Source of the DNA: Pseudotabrizicola sp051200875
GTDB lineage: Bacteria; Pseudomonadota; Alphaproteobacteria; Rhodobacterales; Rhodobacteraceae
Length of the DNA: 64,000 nucleotides
Direction: 5' to 3'
NCBI RefSeq assembly: GCF_051200875.1
Contig: NZ_CP195191.1
Coordinates: 3,596,001 to 3,660,000 of the forward strand
Notes under the pieces: generated by a model
Databases searched by the model: none
Told to the model about the DNA's origin: nothing
Seen by the model: only the letters and a program-made list of their open reading frames with translations
Shown: in pieces, positions 52,877 to 62,041 of the stretch
Position numbering within the stretch: the first letter of the stretch is position 1
How the letters are laid out: each line of letters opens with the position of its first letter
Position numbers and translations under genes: made by a program

Positions 52877-54043
52877 ATGTCTCGCCTGCTGATGATCGTG
52901 CCCGCCCCTGTGAACCGTTTGGCAGACGGGCGGTTGCGGCTGGACGTCAAGTTTGTCGAAGGCATGCGCTTGCACGCGAAGCTGTGGCCGGGCCCGCTGT
53001 CGGTGGTGATGTGGGATCACGGCCAATCCATTCCATTCGGCGCTGAATATGACCGTGATGACTTGGGTTTTGAGGCGCAAATTCTGGACAAGGGAGCGCC
53101 GCTGACTGCGGCGCTGCTGTCGCGGTTTGACCGGATCGCAGCTTCGGCCGATATGGTTGAAACCTTGGAATTGGCGGGGCCGGGCAAGCCACCTGTCATC
53201 TATGCCATTGAGTATACCATTGGCACGCGGCTGAAGATTGTGGCGCTGGATCGCCAAATGAGCTGGCCGCGGAAGATCTGGTCGATGATCTGGAATATGC
53301 GGATGGAAGCGATAAGGCGGCAAGCTTTTCGTCTGGCCGCTGGGTTGGAGGCCAATGGCTATCCGGCCTATGAGGCCTATCGCGGTCTGAATGCGTCGAC
53401 GATGATGTATCTGGATGGCCGGATGCGGTCGGAGATGATGGCGACGCCTGCCGAAATGGTGGCCAAGTCGCGGCGTGCGGCCTTTGCCGAGCCCTTGCGG
53501 ATTGTTCATTCGGGGCGTCTGGAACCGATGAAAGGGGCTATGGACCTTATTCCGGTTGCGAGCCGCCTGATGAGTGAAGGCATCGCGTTCAGTCTGGATA
53601 TCTTTGGCGACGGAAGTCTGAAAGCCGAGATCGCAAAGGCCCTGCCGGAGTTTCAGGGCCGCGTACGGCTGCATGATCCGGTGGATTTCGAGACGGTTCT
53701 GGTGCCTTGGATGCGCGCCAATGCGGATCTGTTTCTAAGCTGCCATCGCCAGTCCGACCCGTCATGCACCTATCTGGAAAGCATGGGCTGCGGTGTGCCC
53801 GTCATCGGCTATGACAATGCCATGTGGAAGGCGATGCAGGCCGATAGTGGCGCGGGTTGGGTGGTGCCGATGGGGCAGACCGCGCGGATGGCCGAAAAGA
53901 TTGCAGAACTGTCCGAGCGCCGGGACGAATTGACGCGGATGGCCGAGCGTGGTCTTGAATTTGCCCGCTATCATGATTTCGAGACTGAGTTTAACCGCAG
54001 GACGTTGCATCAAGTCGAGCGCCGCTGGAAGGCACGTTCGTAG
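52877..54043 (+). CDS. GT4-type glycosyltransferase
   Basis: This 388-residue protein is a GT-B fold glycosyltransferase. The C-terminal half has the GT4 pattern: RIVHSGRLEPMKGAMDLI, DIFGDGSLKAEI and the acceptor/donor loop DPSCTYLESMGCGVPVIGYDN with the EX7E-type glutamate. The N-terminal half lacks strong motifs. It lies 127 bases before the pectate-lyase-fold gene, which hints at surface polysaccharide work together. The sugar donor cannot be read. Confidence 0.82.
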   Translation: MSRLLMIVPAPVNRLADGRLRLDVKFVEGMRLHAKLWPGPLSVVMWDHGQSIPFGAEYDRDDLGFEAQILDKGAPLTAALLSRFDRIAASADMVETLELAGPGKPPVIYAIEYTIGTRLKIVALDRQMSWPRKIWSMIWNMRMEAIRRQAFRLAAGLEANGYPAYEAYRGLNASTMMYLDGRMRSEMMATPAEMVAKSRRAAFAEPLRIVHSGRLEPMKGAMDLIPVASRLMSEGIAFSLDIFGDGSLKAEIAKALPEFQGRVRLHDPVDFETVLVPWMRANADLFLSCHRQSDPSCTYLESMGCGVPVIGYDNAMWKAMQADSGAGWVVPMGQTARMAEKIAELSERRDELTRMAERGLEFARYHDFETEFNRRTLHQVERRWKARS

Positions 54044-54169
54044 GGTTGCTTCGGACAGCAGCGTACGCTGCCCTGAGCCTAAGTTAAGAAAGCAGGGTTA
54101 GCCCTAATCCTCGCAGGGGAAGTCAATTCTGGCCCGATGACCGAACAGGCCAAGCGAGGATTATCAGTT

Positions 54170-56458
54170 ATGAACAAGGCGATTACCGACGGTTTGGCGT
54201 TGATGCCGCCCCCGTTTTCGGCGGGTTTGAATCTATGGTCGCGGGACGACGGGCTTCCGGGGCAGGGGTCTTATGCCGGGCAGGCAAACGCGGCCTTTGT
54301 TCCGGCGGATCAGGACTTTGGCGGGGCGCTGGAACTGGTCAAGATCACGGCCCTGCAAAAACTGCGCTGCTTTCAGCAGATCCCGATGATGCCGGGGCTT
54401 TACCTGAAAGTGACCGTTCGGGTGAAATGTATCTCTGGGGCCTTTCCGGCCGTGCGGATCGCCGGTTTTGCGGCCTTGTCGAACGGCTCAAACGTTCCGG
54501 GCGTGGTGCAAACGGGGCCGAGCGTTCAGTTGGACCAATATGGTGAGGTTGTCGAACTGACGGCGATCATCGGTGCCGGATTGCGCGGCGGCGTGACAAT
54601 GGCTTGGGGCGCGACCGCCGTTTACGGCCATATCGGGCTGGATCTGACTGGATCGAACGGCGGAGTGGTGCGGATTGATGACATCGAGGTCGAAGATGTC
54701 ACCGGCATTTACCTGAGAGACATTTTCGACGCCGTGGATGTGCGCGATTTCGGTGCGCGGGGCGATGGTATTACAGACGACACCGCGGCTTTTGACGCGG
54801 CCGATGCCGCTGCCGGGGGACGCACCATTACAGTTCCTGCCGGCACCTATCTGATTGCTGGAAATCTTTCGATCGAGAATCCAATCCGGTTTCAGGGGAC
54901 GATTGTTCAGCCGGACAACATGCGCTTTGTCTTGATGCGCAATTATGATCTGGACAGCTATACCAGCGCTTTCGGGAACGAGTTGAAAGGGTTCAAGAAG
55001 GCCCTGCAAGCTTTGTTCTATTTCACCGATCACGTCGCGTTGGATCTGAGTGACCGGCGGGTCGATCTGGTCGAGCCGCTGGATGTTTCGGCCATTTGCG
55101 GGCTGACCACCTTTGCACAGCGGCGGTTCCTGACGAATGGGCAGTTGAACGCAGTGCCCGGCCCAGCCTGGGATACGACCGTGGTTACCTCGACCGCAAG
55201 CTATAACCCGCAAAGCCCGACACGGCTGTCGAGCGTGACCAATGTGGCGGCAATCCCGATCGGGGCGCGGGTCAGTGGGAATGGTGTTGGCCGCGAAGTC
55301 TATGTTCGGGACAGGAATATCGGGGCTGGAACCCTGACCCTCAGTCAACCGCTGTGGGGCGGCGCCGGCACAAGAACGCTGACTTTCGAGCGCTACAAAT
55401 ATCTGCTCGATTTTTCCGGTTTTGCTGACCTGACGCGGTTTGAAGTCGACCGGATGGACCTGAACTGCAACGGGGTGGCGAGTGCGGTGATGTTGCCGCA
55501 AGTGGGCCTGACCATCACCTTCACCGACTGTGTTTTTAACCGACCCAAGGATCGGGGGATTTCCTCGATCGGGTCAGGCTGTCAGGGTTTGATCGTCGAC
55601 GGATGCCAGTTCTGGTCAAACGAACAGCCCGCCTTGGCGCAGGACCGGACGACCATCGCCATCAACATCAACGCCAATGACGCGAAGATCCGCGACAATC
55701 GTGCGGTTCGTTTCGCGCATTTCCTTGTGGCGAATGGAGGTGGACACCTGATCCTCGGAAACCACTTCTTCCAGGGCGACAATGCCGCGCAAGGCGTGCG
55801 GCGAGCAGGGGTGGTGATCACTCAAACTGCGCCACGCCTGACCTTTAGCGGCAACTACGTCGACAATTGCTGGCTGGAATGGTCGAACGAACATGACGCC
55901 GAACCTGCGTTTACCAGCGGGTTCAGCTTTGCGGGGATGTCGGTGGTGGGCAACCATTTCTTTGCCAGCGACATGGCGCCCTATTTCCGGTGGATCGTGA
56001 TTGCGCCCAAAGGACCGGGCCATTTCTTGTTTGGCGTAAGCATTTCCGACAATACCTTCCGCACCATCAACGGATCGGTGGATCGGGCGGAAGGTGTGGA
56101 TACGACACACGGCAGCTTGGACTACGGCCGGTTCCGCAATGTGACCTTTGCGACCAACGCCTTCAACGGGGTGAGCCAGATTGCAGTAAGCCCACTGACC
56201 ATCTTGCATACGCAGAACTCGGTTTCGGATACCTGGACCGTGGACTCGGCCCCCTTCATGCCATTTGCATCCTGGGCCCGAAACACGATGTCCTTGGTCG
56301 CAGAAGGAGCCATCCTGAACAGTCAGAGCCAGGCACAATCGGCAATGCCCTATGTTGTCAATGAAACCGGAGCGACGAAAGGGCAGGTTCAGATCAGATG
56401 GCCAAGTGCGGTGCGTGGCCGGATGTTGGCGACCATTCGATGCGACAATCCAACCTGA
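54170..56458 (+). CDS. Pectate-lyase-superfamily (GH28-related) protein
   Basis: This 762-residue protein has an N-terminal beta-sandwich-like region (1-190), then a parallel beta-helix starting at VRDFGARGDGITDDTAAFDAA (about residue 191) with the repeated turn structure seen in GH28-related proteins, including NRPKDRGISSIGSGCQGLIVDGC and GNHFFQGDN stretches. No signal peptide is visible. Such proteins in Rhodobacterales lie near surface polysaccharide genes. ATG at 54170 is preferred because AGGA lies ahead and the family begins MNKAITDGL; the ATG 33 bases upstream is also possible. Enzymatic activity is unproven. Confidence 0.75.
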   Translation: MNKAITDGLALMPPPFSAGLNLWSRDDGLPGQGSYAGQANAAFVPADQDFGGALELVKITALQKLRCFQQIPMMPGLYLKVTVRVKCISGAFPAVRIAGFAALSNGSNVPGVVQTGPSVQLDQYGEVVELTAIIGAGLRGGVTMAWGATAVYGHIGLDLTGSNGGVVRIDDIEVEDVTGIYLRDIFDAVDVRDFGARGDGITDDTAAFDAADAAAGGRTITVPAGTYLIAGNLSIENPIRFQGTIVQPDNMRFVLMRNYDLDSYTSAFGNELKGFKKALQALFYFTDHVALDLSDRRVDLVEPLDVSAICGLTTFAQRRFLTNGQLNAVPGPAWDTTVVTSTASYNPQSPTRLSSVTNVAAIPIGARVSGNGVGREVYVRDRNIGAGTLTLSQPLWGGAGTRTLTFERYKYLLDFSGFADLTRFEVDRMDLNCNGVASAVMLPQVGLTITFTDCVFNRPKDRGISSIGSGCQGLIVDGCQFWSNEQPALAQDRTTIAININANDAKIRDNRAVRFAHFLVANGGGHLILGNHFFQGDNAAQGVRRAGVVITQTAPRLTFSGNYVDNCWLEWSNEHDAEPAFTSGFSFAGMSVVGNHFFASDMAPYFRWIVIAPKGPGHFLFGVSISDNTFRTINGSVDRAEGVDTTHGSLDYGRFRNVTFATNAFNGVSQIAVSPLTILHTQNSVSDTWTVDSAPFMPFASWARNTMSLVAEGAILNSQSQAQSAMPYVVNETGATKGQVQIRWPSAVRGRMLATIRCDNPT

Positions 56459-56464
56459 TGTCAG

Positions 56465-56486
56465 GCGGCCCTTCGGGGCCGCTTTT
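56465..56486. terminator. TTCG-loop terminator between convergent genes
   Basis: GCGGCCC at 56465-56471 and GGGCCGC at 56476-56482 form a perfect stem over TTCG, followed by TTTTC. It terminates the pectate-lyase-fold gene; the opposite-strand gene ends just inside its 3' edge. Confidence 0.9.
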
Positions 56487-56974
56487 CATTTCAAGAGTTG
56501 CTCTGGTGTCAGGCCGAAAGCGCGCCCAAACCCTGCATTCAACAACGCGGCTTCTGGTTCAAGGAGAACCAAGGCGAAGTCGGAGAAGTCGATGTAGAGT
56601 TTGGCTTTTGGATGAATCTCAAGCCAATGGGCGCGAAGGTCTGGACGTGCTGCGTCATTCGGCAAGACGAAACGCGCCTTGGCCCGAAGCATAAGGCGGG
56701 GATGGGTCAGGGGATCGCCCTTTTCGCCCGGTTCGCCAAACATGAGGGCGCAGGCGGGCTGCGCTTTTAACCCGTCGAAATGAGGCGCGAGGGCTGAGAT
56801 CAATGTCATCGGCATGCCGTCGGGCGCCAGTCCGAAGGCGATACGGCTGATACCGGGAGTCTGGGTCACTGCGTCGATATAGGCGAGGGAGGCATGGCCG
56901 ATGTCCAGCAGGGATCGTGCCAAGGCAATGGCTTGGTCATCTGCCGGGGAGACGGGATCAGGGCGTTTCGGCAT
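56486..56974 (-). CDS. Pyridoxamine 5'-phosphate oxidase-like split-barrel protein (HugZ-like)
   Basis: This 162-residue protein is a flavin-binding split-barrel type related to HugZ/PNPOx proteins: LLDIGHASLAYIDAVTQTPGISRIAFGLAPDGMPMTLISALAPH followed by CALMFGEPGEKGDPLTHPRLML and KAKLYIDFSDFALVLLEPEAALLNAGFGRAF. The last block is the hallmark of the heme-related subgroup. It may bind FMN or heme. The start is set at PKRPDPVSPADDQ; no strong ribosome binding site is visible and the frame opens 20 codons earlier. It is divergent from the SulP transporter gene. Confidence 0.75.
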   Translation of the reverse strand: MPKRPDPVSPADDQAIALARSLLDIGHASLAYIDAVTQTPGISRIAFGLAPDGMPMTLISALAPHFDGLKAQPACALMFGEPGEKGDPLTHPRLMLRAKARFVLPNDAARPDLRAHWLEIHPKAKLYIDFSDFALVLLEPEAALLNAGFGRAFGLTPEQLLK

Positions 56975-57050
56975 CGGTGTTATATTCACAACAGTTGACA
57001 GCAAGGGGGGCGCGGACGTTTTGTATCGGGACAATGGCTAAGGCCCAGAA

Positions 57051-58691
57051 ATGATCGATACAAGCTCTCCCCCTCCCGAGTTCCTGCCGAAACTGATTAC
57101 AGTCTTTAAAGAGGGGTATTCTCTTTCCGACTTGCGTGCAGATGTGATGGCGGGGTTGACCGTGGCGATTGTGGCTTTGCCGCTGTCTATGGCCATCGCG
57201 ATTGCCAGTGGCGTTGGACCGGAGCGCGGGCTTTACACCACGATCATCGGTGGCTTTCTGGTGTCTCTCCTTGGCGGTAGCCGGTTTCAAATCGGTGGGC
57301 CGGCCGGGGCTTTTATCGTTCTGGTCTCGGCCTGTGTGATGGCAACAGGCGTGCAGGGACTGATCCTTGCCACCTTCATTTCCGGATTTCTTTTGCTGGC
57401 TTTGGGGGGGCTTCGACTTGGCACTTATATCAAGTTCATTCCCTATCCAGTGACGGTCGGGTTTACCGCCGGAATCGCTGTCATCATCTTTACAAGCCAG
57501 CTGAAGGAGTTGTTCGGGCTGACCCTGAGCGGCCCGGAACCGGCGGAAATCCTTCACAAGGCAGAGGCTTTGTGGGACGTGCGAGGCACCGTCACATGGC
57601 CCGCCTTTGCGATTGCATTGGCCACGATTGCCATGGTGGTCGGGATAAAGCGGCTGCGCCCCGGATTGCCAAACATGCTGATCGCCGTTGCCCTTGCGTC
57701 GGTCGCGGTTGCTGTCGGTGGTCTGCAGATCGAAACAATCGGATCACGCTTTGGCGAATTGCCTCGTGTGCCCCCGGTTCCGTCCTTGCCGGATTTCAGT
57801 GCCGAAAAGGTCTGGGCGGCTTTGCCCTTTGCCGTAAGTTTTACGCTGCTGGGGGCGATTGAATCGCTTTTGTCGGCTGTCGTGGCGGACGGAATGAGCG
57901 GAAGGCAGCATCGCAGCAACGCCGAGCTTGTGGCGCAGGGTGTGGCGAATATCGGATCTGCGCTGTTTGGCGGATTTTGTGTGACAGGAACGATTGCACG
58001 CACGGCGACCAATGTTCGCGCCGGCAGTCGTGGCCCGGTGTCGGGCATGTTGCACGCGCTTTTCGTCCTTGCCTTCATGTTGATTGCGGCCCCTTTGGCC
58101 GCCTTTATTCCCTTGGCTGCCTTGGCTGGTGTTCTGGCCGTTGTTGCCTGGAACATGGCTGAAAAGGAAGAGTTCTGGGCGCTTGTTAAGTCCTCAAAAG
58201 GAGACGCGATGGTGGTCTTGGCCACTTTCCTGTTGGTTGTCTTCCGTGATCTGACAGAAGGGATTGTCGTTGGCTTCGCTTTGGGTGGCTTGGTGTTCAT
58301 TCGCCGCATGTCGGAAGCCGCACAAGTCGAACCGGGGGATGACGCCATCATTTCGCCGGAAATGGCAGCCGACGAAAACCGGGTGACCTATCGGTTGCGA
58401 GGGCCATACTTCTTTGGCGCAGCCGCCCGTTTGGGTTCGGTTTTGGATCGGATTGCCGATCATCCCCGCGCCTTTGTTGTGGATTTCACAGATGTGCCCT
58501 TCATTGATTCGTCAGGCGCAAGATCGTTTGAGTTGTTAGCGAATAAAGTAGCGCGCAAGGGTGGATTACTATATCTTGTAGGTGTCAGGCCCGAAGTTCG
58601 CCAAAGCCTGATGGCGCAGGGGGCGAACGAGCCCTTGGTTCGGTTTGTCGCAGATCGTGTTGCGGTGGATCGAGCTGAAGCAAAACGTTAG
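57051..58691 (+). CDS. SulP-family anion transporter with STAS domain
   Basis: This 546-residue inner-membrane protein belongs to SulP, importers of sulfate, bicarbonate or dicarboxylates. The membrane part (about 20-415) starts LRADVMAGLTVAIVALPLSMAIAIASGVGPERGLYT and includes GGSRFQIGGPAGAFIVLV and the NIGSALFGGFCVTGTIARTATNVRAG block. The cytoplasmic STAS domain (about 440-540) has FIDSSGARSFE. The substrate is not set by these features. It is not linked to a sulfate-assimilation cluster here. Confidence 0.9.
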   Translation: MIDTSSPPPEFLPKLITVFKEGYSLSDLRADVMAGLTVAIVALPLSMAIAIASGVGPERGLYTTIIGGFLVSLLGGSRFQIGGPAGAFIVLVSACVMATGVQGLILATFISGFLLLALGGLRLGTYIKFIPYPVTVGFTAGIAVIIFTSQLKELFGLTLSGPEPAEILHKAEALWDVRGTVTWPAFAIALATIAMVVGIKRLRPGLPNMLIAVALASVAVAVGGLQIETIGSRFGELPRVPPVPSLPDFSAEKVWAALPFAVSFTLLGAIESLLSAVVADGMSGRQHRSNAELVAQGVANIGSALFGGFCVTGTIARTATNVRAGSRGPVSGMLHALFVLAFMLIAAPLAAFIPLAALAGVLAVVAWNMAEKEEFWALVKSSKGDAMVVLATFLLVVFRDLTEGIVVGFALGGLVFIRRMSEAAQVEPGDDAIISPEMAADENRVTYRLRGPYFFGAAARLGSVLDRIADHPRAFVVDFTDVPFIDSSGARSFELLANKVARKGGLLYLVGVRPEVRQSLMAQGANEPLVRFVADRVAVDRAEAKR

Positions 58692-59059
58692 CGCAATCGT
58701 GATTCGGGGCAGGACAGTGCGCGATTCGGTGAAAAACTCCCGCGGTTCCGAGAAAGGCAATATGCGACGTTGCGGCATATTGCGCGGCTTGACTGCGAAA
58801 AGTTCGAAAGTTGCGTAGCGTTCACCGTTCCGTGAGCTGCAGGCTATTGAAAAAGCTTGTCAAATTTTTGGCATTGACCGGAGAATTGACAAATTGACTA
58901 CCTGAAAGTCAATAAATTTACAAAAAAAATGAACATCTAAAAGGGGTTACCTTGTGATTGACGGATGTATAGAGTGTGCACAGGTTGGAGCTTCCTGCGT
59001 CGCGTGTTGAGGTGGGAGCAGGACATGGGCGCTGGCCCGCCCATTTGAAGGAGGACTTG
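58692..59059. promoter_or_regulatory. Regulatory region upstream of acs
   Basis: These 368 bases hold no gene. Visible are GCAATATGC-N9-GCATATTGC (58757-58765 with 58775-58783), TTGACT-N7-AGTCAA (58894-58899 with 58907-58912) and an AT-rich segment from about 58845 to 58945 that stands out from the GC-rich surroundings. TTGAC half-sites recur in direct or inverted form at 58789, 58859, 58874, 58886, 58894, 58908 and 58958. This looks like a complex operator and promoter region for the acetate module. No regulator can be assigned with confidence. Confidence 0.55.
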
Positions 59060-61024
59060 ATGTCGGACCAAGGTGCAGCTCAGGGGACCTATTCCGCCCC
59101 GGCAGATTTTATTGCGAACGCGCATATCAAGGCAGCTGATTACGAGGCGATGTATGCGGCTTCGGTTTCCGATCCGGAAACATTCTGGGCTGAGCATGGT
59201 CAGCGCATCGACTGGATCAAGCCCTTCACCAAGGTCAAGGACACGACGTTTGAATTCGGCAAAGTGTCGATCAAATGGTTCGAAGACGGCGCGCTGAACG
59301 TTTCGGCAAACTGCATCGACCGCCATATGCTGACCCGTGCGAACCAGACCGCAATCATCTGGGAGCCGGATGATCCGAAGACCCCGGCCCAGCACATCAC
59401 CTATGCACAGCTTCTGGAAAACGTCAGCCGCATGGCGAATGTCCTGAAGTCCTATGGCGTGACCAAGGGTGACCGGGTCGTCCTGTATCTTCCGATGATC
59501 CCAGAGGCGACCTATGCAATGTTGGCATGCGCCCGTATCGGCGCGATCCACTCGGTGGTTTTCGCAGGCTTCTCGCCAGATGCTTTGGCCAACCGGATCA
59601 ATGACTCGGAAGCGAAAGTTCTGATCACGGCCGACTATGCTCCGCGTGGTGGTCGTCAAACCCCGCTTAAGGCAAATGCAGATAAGGCGCTGTTTGATTG
59701 CTCTGACAAAGTGAAATGCCTTGTCGTCAAGCACACTGGTGGCCAGACCACCTGGGTTGATGGACGCGACATCGACCTGAAGGCAGAAATGGCCGCTGCA
59801 AAGCCCTATTGCCCCTATGTGGAAGTCGGTGCCGAAGATCCGCTGTTCATCCTTTACACTTCGGGTTCCACTGGTCGTCCGAAGGGCGTTGTTCACACCT
59901 CTGGCGGCTACCTCGTCTATGCAGCGATGACCCACCAATACACCTTCGATTATCAGGAAGGCGATGTGTACTGGTGTACTGCAGACGTGGGTTGGGTGAC
60001 TGGCCACAGCTATATCGTCTATGGCCCGTTGGCCAATGGCGGCACCACTGTGATGTTCGAGGGCGTTCCGACCTATCCGGATGCTGGCCGCTTCTGGGAA
60101 GTCTGCGCCAAGCACAAGGTCAACCAGTTCTACACCGCGCCGACTGCGATCCGGTCGTTGATGGGCATGGGCACCGAATGGGTTGAAAAGCACGATCTGT
60201 CGTCGCTGAAACTCTTGGGCTCGGTGGGTGAGCCGATCAACCCGGAAGCCTGGAACTGGTACAACACCAATGTCGGCAAGGGGCGCTGCCCGATCGTTGA
60301 CACCTTCTGGCAGACCGAAACCGGTGGTCACCTGATCACTCCGCTGCCGGGCGCAATCCCGCAAAAGCCGGGTTCGGCCACCAAGCCGTTCTTTGGTGTG
60401 CAGCCGATCATACTGGACCCGTCGAATGCTGAAGTGCAGACCGAAACCAAGGCCGATGGCGTGCTTTGCATCAAGGATGCTTGGCCGGGCATGATGCGGA
60501 CCCTCTGGGGCGATCATGAGCGGTTCCAAGAGGCCTATTTTGGCCAGTATCGCGGCTATTACTTCACCGGCGACGGCTGCCGTCGTGATGAAGATGGTTA
60601 CTACTGGATCACGGGCCGCGTTGACGACGTGATCAACGTCTCTGGTCACCGTATGGGGACTGCCGAAGTCGAAAGCGCCCTTGTGGCACATGAGAAAGTG
60701 GCCGAGGCCGCCGTGGTGGGCTACCCGCATGACATCAAGGGGCAGGGCATCTACGCCTACGTCACCCTGATGAACGGCGTCGAGCCGACGCCGGAGTTGC
60801 GCAAGGAACTGGAAGCTTGGGTGCGGACCGAGATTGGCCCGATTGCCAAGCCGGACCTTATCCAATGGGCGCCGGGGCTTCCGAAAACCCGTTCGGGCAA
60901 GATCATGCGCCGTATTCTGCGCAAGATCGCCGAGAATGACTTTGGCAGCTTGGGCGACACCTCGACCCTTGCCGATCCGTCGGTGGTCGATCAGCTGATC
61001 GAAAACCGAATGAACCGGGGCTAA
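59060..61024 (+). CDS. acs: Acetyl-CoA synthetase
   Basis: This 654-residue enzyme makes acetyl-CoA from acetate, ATP and CoA, releasing AMP and pyrophosphate. The ATP-binding loop YTSGSTGRPKGVVHT, the TWWQTETGG-like FWQTETGGHLITP and the acetylation-site lysine in KTRSGKIMRRILRK are intact. ATG at 59060 follows a strong AAGGAGG. It begins an operon acs-adk-DUF4212-symporter, four genes fitting acetate uptake and activation. Codon use is strongly biased. Confidence 0.97.
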   Translation: MSDQGAAQGTYSAPADFIANAHIKAADYEAMYAASVSDPETFWAEHGQRIDWIKPFTKVKDTTFEFGKVSIKWFEDGALNVSANCIDRHMLTRANQTAIIWEPDDPKTPAQHITYAQLLENVSRMANVLKSYGVTKGDRVVLYLPMIPEATYAMLACARIGAIHSVVFAGFSPDALANRINDSEAKVLITADYAPRGGRQTPLKANADKALFDCSDKVKCLVVKHTGGQTTWVDGRDIDLKAEMAAAKPYCPYVEVGAEDPLFILYTSGSTGRPKGVVHTSGGYLVYAAMTHQYTFDYQEGDVYWCTADVGWVTGHSYIVYGPLANGGTTVMFEGVPTYPDAGRFWEVCAKHKVNQFYTAPTAIRSLMGMGTEWVEKHDLSSLKLLGSVGEPINPEAWNWYNTNVGKGRCPIVDTFWQTETGGHLITPLPGAIPQKPGSATKPFFGVQPIILDPSNAEVQTETKADGVLCIKDAWPGMMRTLWGDHERFQEAYFGQYRGYYFTGDGCRRDEDGYYWITGRVDDVINVSGHRMGTAEVESALVAHEKVAEAAVVGYPHDIKGQGIYAYVTLMNGVEPTPELRKELEAWVRTEIGPIAKPDLIQWAPGLPKTRSGKIMRRILRKIAENDFGSLGDTSTLADPSVVDQLIENRMNRG

Positions 61025-61040
61025 TCGGGTGGCTAAAGAC

Positions 61041-61709
61041 ATGACGAACCCGACTGTACTTATCCTTCTCGGCCCCCCGGGGGCCGGGAAAGGCACGCAG
61101 GCCCGGATGCTGGAAGAGGACTTTGGTCTGGTCCAGCTTTCGACCGGCGATCTGTTGCGCGCTGCCGTCGCTGCAGGCACGGAAGCTGGCAAGAAGGCGA
61201 AAGCCGTCATGGAGGCCGGCCAGCTTGTTTCGGATGAAATCGTTCTGGCTATTCTGAAAGACCGGATGGCGCAGCCGGATGTGTCGAAGGGCATCATCCT
61301 TGACGGTTTCCCTCGCACGGCAGGCCAGGCTGCGGCTCTGGATGGATTGCTTCAGGCGGCTGGTCAAAAGGTCAATGCCGCCATCAGCCTTGAAGTGGAC
61401 GACGAGGCCATGGTTGGCCGTGTGTCGGGCCGCTACACCTGCGGATCTTGCGGGGAAGGCTATCACGACGAATTCAAGAAGCCTGCCGTAGCGGGCACTT
61501 GTGACAAATGCGGCGGCTCGGATTTCAAACGCCGGGCCGACGACAATGCCGAAACTGTGCGCGAACGGCTGAAAGCCTATCACGCGCAGACGGCGCCGCT
61601 GATCGCTTATTACGATGGTAAGGGCGTTCTGGAAAAGATCGACGCGATGGGTGCCATCGCCGATATCCGGACCGGGCTTGGCTCGATCGTCAAGCGCGTA
61701 GCGGCATAA
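61041..61709 (+). CDS. adk: Adenylate kinase with zinc-binding lid
   Basis: This 222-residue enzyme converts AMP and ATP to two ADP. The P-loop GPPGAGKGT is at 11-19 and the lid has four cysteines (134, 137, 154 and 157) that bind zinc, as in many long-type kinases. Being next to acs, it would recycle the AMP that Acs makes. The ATG at 61041 is used; a GTG four codons upstream is also possible, with GGGG eight bases before it. A second adk, in the ribosomal-protein region, is expected elsewhere. Confidence 0.92.
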   Translation: MTNPTVLILLGPPGAGKGTQARMLEEDFGLVQLSTGDLLRAAVAAGTEAGKKAKAVMEAGQLVSDEIVLAILKDRMAQPDVSKGIILDGFPRTAGQAAALDGLLQAAGQKVNAAISLEVDDEAMVGRVSGRYTCGSCGEGYHDEFKKPAVAGTCDKCGGSDFKRRADDNAETVRERLKAYHAQTAPLIAYYDGKGVLEKIDAMGAIADIRTGLGSIVKRVAA

Positions 61710-61718
61710 GGGGAGGCT

Positions 61719-61738
61719 TGCGCCCCAAAAGGGGCGCA
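61719..61738 (+). other. Hairpin between adk and the DUF4212 gene
   Basis: TGCGCCCC (61719-61726) pairs perfectly with GGGGCGCA (61731-61738) over AAAA, without a T run. It is likely an RNA-processing or stability hairpin inside the operon rather than a full terminator. Confidence 0.6.
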
Positions 61739-61770
61739 GGTGTGGAGAGAACACTCAGGGAGTAGCACTC

Positions 61771-62028
61771 ATGGCGGATAAATCTTCGTCCAGCGCCTAC
61801 TGGGCAGCCAACGTGCGGGTGATCCTTATTTCACTCGCAATTTGGTTCTTCTGCTCGTTCGGCCTTGGCATCATCCTCCGGCCCGCCCTCAAGGGCATTA
61901 TGGTCGGTGGCGCAGACCTCGGTTTCTGGTTCGCCCAGAACGGCTCGATCTACGTCTTTCTCGTGCTGATCTTTGCTTACGCAGCAAAGATGAACAAGCT
62001 CGACAAAGAATACGGCGTCGAAGAATAA
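61771..62028 (+). CDS. DUF4212 small membrane protein
   Basis: This 85-residue protein has two transmembrane helices (about 14-34 and 49-69) and belongs to DUF4212, the small partner almost always encoded just before VC_2705-type sodium/solute symporters. It probably forms or stabilises the transporter. GGGAG precedes the ATG and the symporter starts 13 bases downstream. Confidence 0.9.
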   Translation: MADKSSSSAYWAANVRVILISLAIWFFCSFGLGIILRPALKGIMVGGADLGFWFAQNGSIYVFLVLIFAYAAKMNKLDKEYGVEE

Positions 62029-62041
62029 GGAACAGGGACAG

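Noticed and set aside
58937..61318. A 793-codon minus-strand open frame over acs and adk
   Set aside because: Same codon-bias effect opposite well-identified genes.
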